DNA of 64,000 nucleotides from Rhyacophila brunnea (GCA_022495005.1 JAGYXB010001022.1:1-64000); one strand, 5' to 3'. Shown: positions 33,365 to 43,640, counted from the stretch's first letter. Notes: a model not told the origin generated them from the letters alone. Translations and numbers: made by a program.

Positions 33365-35390
33365 AATAGTACCAAAATAAAACTTTCTAAATATATCTTT
33401 TTAAAAATGTATTTAAACGGATTCTGTTTCAATTCTGAGTGTGTGACGATATTCCCAATATACGCCGTTGTGTGTTCAACATATTTGTATGTTTAAAATA
33501 ATTGATTTACATTAGTGAAATCCCGTTTAAAGCGGTACGTCCAAGGCGTTCTCGGAAAAGTGCGCGTCTTAAGACGTTCTTGGCAGCCATCTGGTTAAGC
33601 AAAATTGGATAAAAAATATCCATGTAAATAGCGAATCATAAATTCCATTGTAATCTTTATGGATAACTGGCTTCTAGGATTAAAGGTTAAATACAATCAA
33701 CCACAAATTGTTAGGACAACTAGTTTATATGATTCATCAATGGTTTATGATTACGATTAAGGATGTAACAGTGAACCTTTTCTGTTATATTAACACATAG
33801 TTTTACTTGTTTGTTTGTAAAATGGCATCACATAGCGTCTTTGTCCAGCAGAAATTTGGAATTAATGTGGGAATATAAAAACAGTTTGTCGGATATTTCA
33901 ACAATTATGAAAAAAGATGTTTGTATTTGTATAAAACCATTTATTTATCAAAAAATTTATTTATGAAAACCAAAATAGGTACATAAATGGTTAAATATTA
34001 CAATTACAGGAATGTTCACATTATTTAAATCATGGCGATTTAATATCAGTGTACTTTATTAATACAAATAAAAAACAATTTTTTAGTACTAGTTCCACGA
34101 CATACCAAACTATACACAGGCATTGTCTTAAACTTAAATGACCGCCCAATATGACTTGGTCAATGCGAACACGCGCCAATCTCTACTGGCAAATAATCTT
34201 TAGTTGACTTATCGTGTTTCGCCAGTATAGATATTGATTTACAAAAGCGTTATAGTTATTTATAGCGTTTTTCCAGTAATAATATATTCAATATCGACTT
34301 AACACGTAGTGATATCATAAAATTACGGAGGAATTATAATGAATTTGACGACGCTTGTTTTACCAGACGATAGAGCGTGTTGATATCTATCAAGTATTTT
34401 ATCAGTTCCAGGTTGTTCTATGTCACTTCGAATCAATCAAAAAGCCATTTTGCTAAAAAATGTGATATAGAATAACCTGGAAATAAGGCAGCGAAGTATC
34501 TATCAGTAACTATAAATAAATACCACATGAGTTAAGACGCCTCAATAGCTCATCAAAAATAAAATAAGTAAAAAAACTGTGAAGTTATGAGGTTTTCATA
34601 TCTTGACGCCGATATGCATCGGACACATACTTAAAAATCAAAACTATGATTCTGTTACTCTATGTTAATATTAGAATATTTGAATATTCTTGTGAAATAT
34701 GAAAGCAATAAAAAAAATGATTATTTCATATACTTTGGAATTTTATTTCATCCTGTCTCAAAAAATGATTTATGTACACAATCAATAGCACAATTCACTA
34801 AATTTAATATAGTTTTGCGTAAAATTTGCATTTTCAAGATACTTATTATAATATCAAACAAAATACACTATGCTGGCACACATAAACACTCTTTAAACAA
34901 TTCCTTAGAAATATTTTATAGACTAATTATACATAGTAATTATAAGCACAAAATATGAAATTTAATATAGGTTTGCATAAAATTTGCAAATTTTCAAGAC
35001 ACTTATTATAATAATAACAAACAATATAAGGCTGGAAAAATCACAGATGCAGACACACATAAAAACTCATTAAACAATTCCATTTAAATAAATCACTGCA
35101 TTGAAACAGAACTAGACAAATTATTGGTTTTTCATAAGGATACTGACATGAATGTATACTTTTAAATAGATTTCTTTTGAGTATTTACATGAAAAAACTG
35201 TTTTGAGACAAATATAAAATAATGTTTCACAGTTGATTGTAAACAGGTGAAATCATACATCGTTTAAAATGTAACAAGGATCACTTATACTGATATACAC
35301 GATGCTGTAAAATTTTATTTTATATTCGGCTCAACACGGTAATTATGATTCAGTGAAACCCCCGAAATAGCAACAACCACCCCAAAGAAA
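33365..35390. other. Harbinger interior, non-coding
   Basis: No DDE transposase or other gene recognised. It includes the small inverted repeat TTCCAGGTT.TTCTAT.TCAC at 34406-34426/34462-34482. It also includes a diverged tandem duplication of about 110-130 bp (34799-34907 and 34959-35088, offset about 160 bp) sharing AAATTTGCA, TTTTCAAGA and ACTTATTATAAT. Confidence 0.5.
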
Positions 35391-35393
35391 CGA

Positions 35394-36927
35394 TTACGGT
35401 GCATAGCCGAGATTGTCAATTTTTGCACCTAGCATTAATATTAGTGCGCTCAACTCTGACTTGGCTGCACCGATCAGAGCCGCAGTCTCTGACTTGGCTG
35501 CAATGATCAGAGCCTGCGTGTCTGACCTGGTTGCAATGCCGAGAGCCACCATGTCAGACCTGAGCGCAGCAACGTTGATGGTCAGCAACTCTACGGCGGC
35601 ATTCAACACGGGCACCGGACCCATTGTCTGCGTTGCCACAGAAGTTTGTGACAACGAAAGCCTGTGGGCTCTCACTGTTGCTGGGAAGACAGCACTGCCT
35701 TCACTTGTAGCAGCATGGGCTCTTGTGAAAGCAGCACTGTCTTCCAGTGCAACAGTTTGAGCCGTGAGCCGTGGTGTCGCAGAAATTGCACATTCGGGGG
35801 TTGTCATCATATCTGCATCTGATGATGATTCAGAATATGCTGTAGTAGGTACAGTAAGAGGGGTTGCGGTGAGTGCCACCTCCATGCTGCTGGTGCTGGG
35901 TTGGATGATCCACCGCTGGGGCTCCAACGTTTATGCGACGTTGACACAGACGCGACCCAAAATTTCCTGTGGTACCTGTGAATTAAATGTTATCACCATA
36001 AGTAAACATGCGACGGGTGAACCCTTTTATACTGTTAATCAATATAGAATTACATGAATGACCTACCCCCCCAGTGTAATTGCCATGTCTACCTTGCTCC
36101 CCAGTAACTGTAAATGGCACTATTAGAGCCATAATTCGCTGCTGGAGAGCAGACAGCCGGATTCTACAGGGCGGGCCGCCTCCTGTCTTCCTCTGGGAGA
36201 TCAGGATTTTGGCCCGCGTGTTCCGCCTCGTGTCTTGCCATACCTGTAAACAATAATAATTAGAAATTTTCAATTTCAACAATATTACTAACGATCTAGT
36301 ACTATTTACAGCAGTGACATTTGGGATGCTTTCAAAAGATGTGGTTTAATTTATGAAAACATTTCTTACTTGAACTTGCTATCTATAGCTACCTATGGTG
36401 GATTTATGTGGAGAGTAAGATATTTTGTAAAATAATATTGGATAGGTTGTTGACACAGTCTATTATATTTAAATAAATAATAATTTTTACCAATACTAGT
36501 AATAAATAGTAAATCACCTTTTTCCACCGTCTGTGGGATTTTGTAGCACCGCCCAAACAAGCATTTAATTGCTCCGACAGTTCTGTCCACAACCTCTCCA
36601 TGTCGAGGCTGGTGAACTGCCCGGTGAGCCTTCCGGCGACGAGGTCTGGATGCACTACGGAAAATATGGTAATGTTATAGTATTCCATATCATTGCGGTT
36701 AAGCTGGTTTGAGTTACAGTAAGTTATGGTTTGGTTTTTAGTCTCATAAAACGAGGTCATTGCACAATTATAAGTATGTCATAATAATGACACAGGCTAT
36801 GTCTCGAACTGTGTTAATTCCACATGTTGGCATAACTTTAGTAGGCTACATTTCTTACGAGTATTGAATAAAAACGTGGTAGCTACTGACATTCCATGAA
36901 TTCTACCAATTGCTCCATCTGTTAATT
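35394..36927 (-). pseudogene. Harbinger-associated Myb/SANT-like gene, spliced, stop-broken
   Basis: A four-exon model on the minus strand keeps phase throughout: 36927-36891, 36654-36518, 36243-36067, 35975-35394, with GT/AG borders (donors GTCAGT, GTGATT, GTAGGT). The product runs MEQLVEFME, LHPDLVAGRLTG, LWTELSEQLNACLGG, KSHRRWKKVWQDTRRNTRAK, a Myb/SANT-like domain of the kind paired with PIF/Harbinger nucleases. A Ser/Thr/Ala-rich linker and a C-terminal hendecad repeat follow (AKSETAALIGA, AKSELSALI). TAA at 35931-35933 interrupts exon 4 after VCVNVA, and another TAA precedes the exon-1 ATG. It binds DNA in relatives; here it is probably dead. Confidence 0.75.
35454..35562 (-). repeat. 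33-bp tandem repeats encoding hendecads
   Basis: About three units of 33 bp (plus-strand core CTGACTTGGCTGCAATGATCA with variants) encode successive 11-residue repeats ending the Myb/SANT-like protein. An 11-residue period is consistent with a right-handed coiled coil used for oligomerisation; that role is inference. Confidence 0.75.
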
Positions 36928-37340
36928 CTGTAAAGGAATAAATAAATACACTTTTAGTATGATTCCTACATATTATTTTATAAAAGAAACAGTATATTTG
37001 AAATCAAATCTGACTTACCGACGTATCTGTTCTTATGAAAGTTTTTGCGCGCGAGAAATAGCTGTCAGATGTGGGCATAGACAAAAAAACTCTTAGGCGA
37101 TCATAAATGTACGCCCGTTTTTGGCAATTATTAGGTTGCATTATTGGACACAGGAAGGAACAGTGTGCTTCTGTCGAAGCATCACTATCCAATTATGACT
37201 ACTCACACTACTCACGTCGGCCATGCTAAATTCATGAATCGCCCTCCAGGGTGTGTGTCCGGGTGAAAGAAATTTCACCTGCTTCTTGATTCCAGACGAT
37301 CAAAATCAAGAAGCGTAGTCCCACGTTGACTGGGGCCACT

Positions 37341-37792
37341 TATCACTTCCCTCCATTTTGGTAAGAGAATTTCTCAACTGTCACTTTGTGTTTTGTTTTC
37401 TTTTTTATCGTCTGTATTTGGGATGAAGGTGGATAATTAAGACACCGGAATTGTGATGGAAGCGGCGAGTTTATTTACGTTTATTATACTATATGGTTAC
37501 ATTTTTTAATAATTTAATTCTACGGAGGGCGAAATGTACGCGTTCGCGATTTTGCTGCTTGTCGCGATCTTCGCGCCATCTTGTGATTTTTTCCAACGAA
37601 ACCGTCGTCGAAAAGAAAGCGACGTTGCAAATCTCCAACGGTTAACAAAATTTACGGCATTGCCGGCTGGGCTCTTTTATTATTATTTATTTTCGTAATC
37701 AGCGCATTATTATTTGTTGGCTTTGATACCGATTCGGGCGTCTCCAGATACACAAAGACATCCCCAAATGGGGACCATACGGAGGTGTCACA
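37341..37792 (-). repeat. 5' LTR with adjacent primer-binding-site-like sequence
   Basis: 452 bp. On the minus strand it runs from TGTGACACC to GGGAAGTGATA, followed by AG and TGGCCCCAGTCAACGTGGG (37318-37338), a plausible tRNA primer site. On the opposite strand both LTRs share an open frame beginning MYAFAILLLVAISAP (29850 and 37531), probably incidental. Confidence 0.8.
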
Positions 37793-37811
37793 GTACCTAG
37801 TAAAATCTTGT

Positions 37812-38245
37812 TTATTACAACGTTTTTCTTAGCTCGTATTCTTATTTGTCCGGTGGTTCTTTGTCCGGTACAAATCTTGCAATCGATTTTTAACTAACTT
37901 CCCGACTAGCTAGACATTTGAAACTTTTAGAATATATTAGAACACGATGCCAACGCATTTTTTAAATACTTTTAGCCATCTTTAAGTAGATTTGAATTAA
38001 TTTTCAGTTAATTCTGTTTTGTATGAAAAGTTATTTCGACACCATTATTGGTTGCTAGGGGTCTGGGGTCCTAGCAACTAAATTATTAATATAAATTATA
38101 CGTGCGTTACTATGGAAATCAATATGACATGTCAAGTACAAATTTTTTTGATCGTTTAAGCTAGTCATGTCAAGTTTATATGGTTCAACAGAAAATTTAA
38201 TAACGTTGTATATTATAAAAAGTTCTTTTTATCTTGTAATTATTT
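37812..38245. mobile_element. ACAACGTTTTT element (family A), copy 2
   Basis: Near-complete match to 26990-27395, with TA flanking the short inverted ends (TTATTACAACG and CGTTGTATATT). Lies between the LTR element and the hAT right end. Confidence 0.7.
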
Positions 38246-38405
38246 TTATACTTTACTAAGTTTTATATTTTGTTGTATTAAGTAGTAGGTACATTTTTGG
38301 CTATTTAAAAGGGTTTCTGTATTATTTAATGAAATAATGGGGGGAGGCACCAAGATTAGATTTTTTCAAAGGGAGGTTTAGTAACATAAAGTTTGGAAAC
38401 CACTG

Positions 38406-38470
38406 ACATAAATAGTGCACACTAAACTTTTTCAATCGTATGTATTTTTTTGCATTGAGCTAGAGGTTAT
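38406..38470. mobile_element. family C MITE, right-hand continuation of split copy
   Basis: Begins with the duplicated ACATAAAT and continues AGTGCACACTAAACTTTTTC, exactly continuing the sequence broken at 28390. The rest of the MITE is not recognisable after about 38470. Confidence 0.75.
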
Positions 38471-38900
38471 ATACCTATGTCAATATAATATTAATATCCG
38501 TTTCTCATCTCTTGTCATTCACGACAGTGGCGTAGTAGTATTCTATAAACTTATATATTATATAATGATATTTAATATATATAATATTTATAATTATATA
38601 ATATATATAATTATATGCATTGGTTTATTGAGCAATGAAAATTATGTATATTGGCTTATTCATAGGATTATTTGATAACAAATAATTAATCAACTAATAA
38701 ATGCAATTCCACCATGAATTGACAGTTAACACAATAAAAGAAATTATTCATAGGACATTATTTAATTTTAGTATATTTTAATATTTAGTAGTAATAATTT
38801 TAGTATTTAGTATATATTATCAATAAATCATACGGTTGTTCATTATTGTACATAATAATATCTTTTTACTACCAATGGATATGTATGTTCGATAAATTAT
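38471..38900. other. AT-rich non-coding
   Basis: Extremely AT-rich (TATAAT-type low complexity, 38555-38620). No gene or recognised repeat. Confidence 0.4.
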
Positions 38901-38904
38901 ACGA

Positions 38905-39270
38905 TTTAAGGCTATAATACCTCAGTTGAGGCATGGTCTAAAAAGATCGTGGCTAGGCTAGGTGCAAATGACGCATACCGAACGAAATGTAATTTGTCAT
39001 ATAAATCCAACATGCGTCCATTTAATGTTCTGTTTATTGTTCTATTAGTAACAATAATATTATATTCATTGACATGTTTTCTTTTTCAAGTAAATGGGTA
39101 ACGCTTTTAGTCATCTTTACACGATTTAAGAATTAATACCCCCATCGCCATCACGAAACAAATTGACGTATTCACACCTCGACGTTCGCTCTCCGAATGC
39201 CAGCGAGACCAAAATTTCGTCGCGCCTGTAGTTGAAAATTATTCGCCGTTTCACTGATGTATCGTCTTAA
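38905..39270. repeat. 360-bp repeat (family M), copy 2
   Basis: Counterpart of 4291-4650. Here it is not embedded in the GACCCGGG-type element. Confidence 0.65.
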
Positions 39271-39512
39271 TAAATTACATTTAGAACCTATACATAATTG
39301 GAAATACCTCATAAACATGCCTACTCAAAAATTTACGCCGGACTTTATCGGATTTCGGCCAATATTCTTTACCAATTTAACAACTTGCATCCTACCTAAT
39401 TACGACGAAAAATGCAAATTTTGCTAATATTAACGGCTGGGTTTGTGGTTTGAATCAACATACCAATAATATGAGTAATACTAGAGGAATAGTCAAAAAT
39501 CTCTAATATTTT

Positions 39513-40053
39513 AGAATACAGCGGAAAACACATTTTGAAAATACCCGATATACTGGATTATTTGTTAGTGTGGGTTAATTTAGGTTAGGTTAAGTTAGGT
39601 TTGGTTAGGTTAACCCAATGACATTATCAATGGACGACGCACTCAATACAGTAGCTAGCAAGTAAATTTGCGCATTCGCATGTATAGGTAGACGTCACGC
39701 AATTTCCATTATGCGATATCACGCATCGAGAAATTATAGCAATATGACCTTTATTGTAATGGCGTTAGAGCAGTGTTTCTAATGTCAATTTTCATTTGAG
39801 CGAACCCGTTCAAACCAAACCATTCGGCAGACCCAACAAAAAGCATCAGGAATTTATAGCAATATCACCTTTATTGTAATGGCGTTAGAACAGATTATGC
39901 CATTCGGCAGACCCGACAATAAAGTGAGTGTCATTTTCTTTTCCAGATGATTCGTCCATATTAATGTCATTGGGTTAACTTAACAAATAATCCAGTTTAT
40001 CGGCTATTTTCAAAATGTGTTTTCCGCTGTATTCCTGATAACCGAACAGTACC
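39513..40053. repeat. hairpin element with GGTTAG-rich centre, copy 2 (split)
   Basis: The left arm and GGTTAG-rich centre (39513-39613) and the right arm (39975-40053) match copy 1 at 1377-1574. The 361-bp interruption is a piggyBac-type MITE. Confidence 0.75.
39614..39974. mobile_element. piggyBac-type MITE (361 bp, TTAA duplication)
   Basis: Ends CCCAATGACATTA and TAATGTCATTGGG are perfect inverted repeats, starting with the CCC typical of piggyBac. TTAA lies at 39610-39613 and 39975-39978. The uninterrupted hairpin copy at 1495-1500 (GGTTAACC) shows the TTAA empty site. The interior has a 120-bp tandem duplication (39723-39773 and 39843-39893). Confidence 0.9.
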
Positions 40054-40064
40054 GATTTTTTCTA

Positions 40065-40172
40065 ATATATAAGTTTCTGACGGTTTCCAAATTATATTTT
40101 TTATGCTCAATAAAGTACATAATATGTTACATTATTAAATCTTGTAAATTATTCGTTCAATAAAAATAATAA
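40065..40172 (+). repeat. SINE family S1 tail fragment
   Basis: TTCTGACGGTTTCCAAATTA through ATGTTACATTATTAAATCTTG and TTCAATAAAA; the head is missing. It lies 64 bp upstream of the receptor exon. Confidence 0.5.
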
Positions 40173-40235
40173 TGTATTTACATTTTTATATTTAGTAAAA
40201 TAACGAGTTTTAAATGTAAAATTTATTTGTTTTAG

Positions 40236-40426
40236 GAATCCGTACAGCCTGGACTCCGCGAGCGAAGTCTCAAGGATAGAGAAGCACAGAATCCGTTGGT
40301 ACAGCTTATACGCGTGGGTACTAGCTGTCGCGTGGACAACCATAACAGTTCTGGCTGATCACGTCCCTGGCGTCCCTTTCACATTCCACAAGCCAAATAT
40401 TGGCAACACGGGATGCTGGTTTGAAA
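40236..40426 (+). CDS. methuselah-like G-protein-coupled receptor, internal exon (TM4-ECL2)
   Basis: An exon of 191 bases (one base, 63 codons, one base). It lies between a pyrimidine-rich acceptor ending TTTGTTTTAG and a consensus donor GTAAGT. It reads NPYSLDSASEVSRIEKHRI, RWYSLYAWVLAVAWTTITVL, ADHVPG and GNTGCWFE. RWYSLYAW followed by a hydrophobic helix, then N-x-GCWF, is the TM4 and second extracellular loop signature of methuselah-like class B-related receptors. In that family the loop cysteine pairs with TM3. Receptors of this group act at the plasma membrane in insect stress, lifespan or development; ligand and paralogue cannot be told from one exon. No neighbouring exon was found, so the flanking introns are probably long. 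No broken codons are seen, which suggests a live host gene. Confidence 0.85.
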
Positions 40427-40429
40427 GTA

Positions 40430-40534
40430 AGTACACTCTACTTTATACTATCATATATATATATAAATAAAAAGCCTTTATTATATTTATTTCTTACAAA
40501 CAAAAGTAAATGACAGTTAAATGTCTATATCTAA

Positions 40535-40571
<37 letters not shown>

Positions 40572-42058
40572 CCGACCACATTTAGCGGCTCATGTGTGAA
40601 TAAACGACCTTCGTCGATCACTATTTCACATGTTATATATAATGACATGGATGAGGTAGCAACTTGCTGTCTTTTTCGTTATATTTAAAACATGGTCAGC
40701 TATCACTTAACCATAAATATTATGTTTATACCCAAAAAAATATCATCTATTTTTAATGTCTCTACATTGATCATTTTGATCAACACACTTGTTCGTTCAT
40801 GCAACGTTGCCAAATTATCTTGAATTCAGAATACACAGAACTGAGAGCTAGCTTTGTTCAACTAATGTTTACAGCTGTTGTATTGTTATGGTGAGAGTTT
40901 TTAAGACCATTTTATATTTGAATGTAAATTACAAGATAATAATATTAGAAAAATAAATAAAATTAAAATTTGTGTACTAACATTATAAGTATTTGAACAT
41001 TTACAAAAAAAATCAAGTTGATATATTTTGGAATAAGTTTGTTGCTTTGAAAAATGAAATTTGACTATCGATAAGAAAAATATCTTTTTAGTCGGTATCT
41101 TGGTAAAATCATGAATAAAAGTATTTAGAAATGATTAAGACGATATGTATTGTGCCTAAATGAATGATTTACATGCGTGGTGTACCTTAATTATTAAGGT
41201 AAGTAGGTACATGCAAAAAAATAATTCGTCCACACCAGGGATATGTACATACTATTGGAGAAGACAGATGAAGGTGTGAACTGTAATAATTATAATTAGT
41301 TTTTCGGCAATTATAAATATGTCTTCAGTGCCAGTGGCACCCATACTACCAAATAATATTTTGTATGAATAAAATTATCTTGCATTCCATTCCATATGAA
41401 GTGCATGTAAAAACAATACATAGCATTATGACCACTGTACTGCTTGGGTTTATTTTTTTTTCCACTAAACAATGGCTACCTTTTTTCGTTTACTAATAAT
41501 AGAAAAATTACTCATTTTATGAGATTCTCATTTATTTTTATGCCGTGTTTATTCATAAAAACTTTTTAGATTTTAGAACTGTATTAAATTTTATATTTGG
41601 CGTTTTTTAAATCATTCTGTTATTATGCTTACTGTTAATCTTTTCGATGCACCCCAACTATTTTATAACTTATTAATATAAATTCTCCACCTAAAAGGTA
41701 CATATTAATAAAAGTACCATACAATTTGAATTTGTGAAATGATACCATCTTATTATTAAATTTTATTTTATGGTTATGTTTTTCACCCTATGATTATTGG
41801 TTTTTCTCTTGTGCAGCGCAAATTCAAATGATTTTGAATAATTGATTTTTTTGATTTTTTAGATAAATAAAAATGTGTATAACGTGAAATCCAAATCTGT
41901 ACCTTAGCGTCAACTTGACCCAAGATTTTATAATATTTGTATGTATGTGATGCAATTTTATGTGATATAATAAATTATCTAAATTTGATGATAATTCACA
42001 TTTGGAATTTTATTTTATAATTATCTGTAGTGTGTTTCCTGACTAATATAAATGGCTA
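40430..42058. other. probable intron of the receptor gene
   Basis: Two (TA)n stretches lie at about 40456-40470 and 40540-40565. Otherwise AT-rich with no recognised repeat and no candidate TM5 exon that I could identify. Confidence 0.4.
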
Positions 42059-42059
42059 T

Positions 42060-42365
42060 TTATCCAATATGTAGAAGGGTCGCATGTTACTATGTTACCA
42101 TGAAAGGGGGTCGCGATCAATGGTTCATAATAAGCCAACAACTCAATAATTCAAGTGGATTTATTTGAAAATTACAAAAAATACACAGAATACCATTCAT
42201 TTTACCTCGCCAAACCCAGGGATTCTACGGAATATCATTTGGGGATAATATGGGGAATACTACTGTAGAACATCATACTGCCCTTAACCTCAGTGATAGG
42301 TAACGGGGCACGCCAAACATCCTGGCATGGGGCCCCGGTTCGGGATGTGGGGACCATGGCCAAAG
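42060..42365 (-). repeat. SINE-like family G, minus copy
   Basis: Contains CATACTGCCCTTAACCTCAG, GGTAACGGGGCACGCC and GGGGCCCCGGTTCGGGATGT, in the order expected for a reversed family G copy. Includes GGTCGCGATCAATGG near the 3' side. Confidence 0.6.
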
Positions 42366-42369
42366 CATA

Positions 42370-43258
42370 ATAAAGCAAAAAAAAAAACTGTCTACGATGA
42401 GAATTTTCACATTCAATGACTGGTGTAATTTTGTCAAAGAATGCGGAAATTCATTGCATCAATGACGTTTCAGGTTTTTAAATCATTCGCATCTAAATAT
42501 GATAACCCAACGCACCATTTAATTTATATTACAAAAAAACATTGTGTGGTAAAATAGTTCCCATATACAATATGGCGTGGTTTCACGTTTGAAGAGATGA
42601 TTTTGAGAGACTCTTTTTATATAAACATCATTTGAAGAAAATAATTTTATGGTAGTTGGTTAACGACGAAATATAGAAAGAATTCCTGTCATTGTTCCAG
42701 ATATACCTATAATAATTAAGAATCCAAAGAAATCATATTTCTAAATTAAAATATCGTGATTTAGTGACAACGCTAAATACATACCAGAGGAATACCAAGA
42801 GTATTTTCGTGGGCTTTTCAGACAGTGAAGATTATGCCTGTTTTGTACTATTATTTTGTTGATAAATGCAAACCTAAAAAACAACGAAGATCTTAATGTT
42901 ATCTAGCTTATGTATCTACCTACAGAACCCAAATCATTAAAAAACAAGAGATTATAATATTATTTATCAATAGTTATATTTTTTGTTATTTTAACCAATA
43001 TGCAATATTTGAAAAAACATGAGAGCCAAAATTTCTTAAAAACCCTAAATACAGTCAAATTTAAGGTACCAAAACAAAACATTTTTCACATCATTTTTCA
43101 ATAGTGCACGAACTGTAAAATTTTAGTTTTTTCAAGTGAAAAACAAAATACCTTTTTAGTGATGCGTGTGTGTAAGTAAAGTGATTGGTATTATTTTGAT
43201 TACATATAATTATGTAATTATTTTCGTCGGAAATAATTTTCGAAATTTCCATGTCGCG
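42370..43258. other. non-coding, no recognised element
   Basis: AT-rich. No gene or repeat recognised. Confidence 0.35.
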
Positions 43259-43261
43259 CCA

Positions 43262-43446
43262 AGTTGCATTAAATGCATTAACCAATGGTTATACGGGTTC
43301 AAATCTCGTCGCGTTTCGTATTTGTTTTCAAATATGATTTTTTCTAGTGGGTATATATCTGAGGTGTTTTCAAGTTATGTATGTTCAATATATGGAATGT
43401 TACATTCTCAAAATCTTGTGAATTATTCATTGAATAAAAGAAATGG
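43262..43446 (+). repeat. SINE family S1, plus copy
   Basis: B-box-like GGTTCAAATCTCGTCGCG, then TTTCTAGTGGGTATATATCT, ATGTATGTTCAATATATGG, ATGTTACATTCTC and TTCATTGAATAAAAG. The 5' half of the tRNA-like head is diverged. Confidence 0.65.
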
Positions 43447-43640
43447 TTAATTCAAAGATGTTTATTTATTGAGTGTATTTATGTATTCATATTGGATCAA
43501 TACAAGCAAGCAAAAAATAAAACATCTGGTAGGTCGTGCCATTTATTTCAACTTTAATAGTATGCTTATAGTTAATCACATATCTACTAAAATGTAGTCT
43601 ATACAATTATTACGCACTTTTTTTGCTATTCAAATCATTT

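Larger units (their letters stand above)
31275..37246 (-). mobile_element. PIF/Harbinger-like element with Myb/SANT gene (5.97 kb)
   Basis: A perfect 23-bp terminal inverted repeat: GAGGGCGATTCATGAATTTA at 31275 and its complement ending at 37246. CAG is duplicated at 31272-31274 and 37247-37249. A 3-bp duplication of CWG type and an encoded Myb/SANT-like protein both point to PIF/Harbinger, whose autonomous members encode a DDE nuclease and a Myb-like DNA-binding protein. No DDE nuclease was found; a Helitron fragment and a LINE fragment sit in the other half. Confidence 0.8.
29655..37792 (-). mobile_element. pol-less LTR element (TRIM/LARD-like) split by a Harbinger element
   Basis: LTR-like direct repeats at 29655-30105 and 37341-37792 flank the unit. 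GTAC is duplicated at 29651-29654 and 37793-37796. Read on the minus strand, each LTR begins TGTGACACC and carries AATAAA motifs. The right LTR is followed two bases later by a primer-binding-site-like TGGCCCCAGTCAACGTGGG, so the element reads right to left. Subtracting the nested Harbinger (31275-37246) leaves an internal region of only about 1.26 kb with no gag, protease, RT or integrase recognised, which makes it non-autonomous. Confidence 0.8.
28391..38405. mobile_element. 10-kb hAT-like element containing nested transposons
   Basis: The left end CAACGATTTCCAAACTGGGA is the inverted counterpart of the right end (AGTTTGGAAACCACTG at 38390-38405). A perfect 8-bp duplication ACATAAAT lies at 28383-28390 and 38406-38413. 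The two flanks join into uninterrupted family-C sequence, which independently proves the boundaries. No hAT transposase was recognised inside, so this is a non-autonomous element inflated by later insertions: a LINE fragment, a family-G piece, an LTR element and a family-A element. Confidence 0.85.

Noticed and set aside
29655..37792. Direct repeats as a simple segmental duplication
   Set aside because: The repeats start TGTGACACC on the minus strand, have a GTAC duplication outside and a primer-site-like sequence inside, so LTRs fit better.
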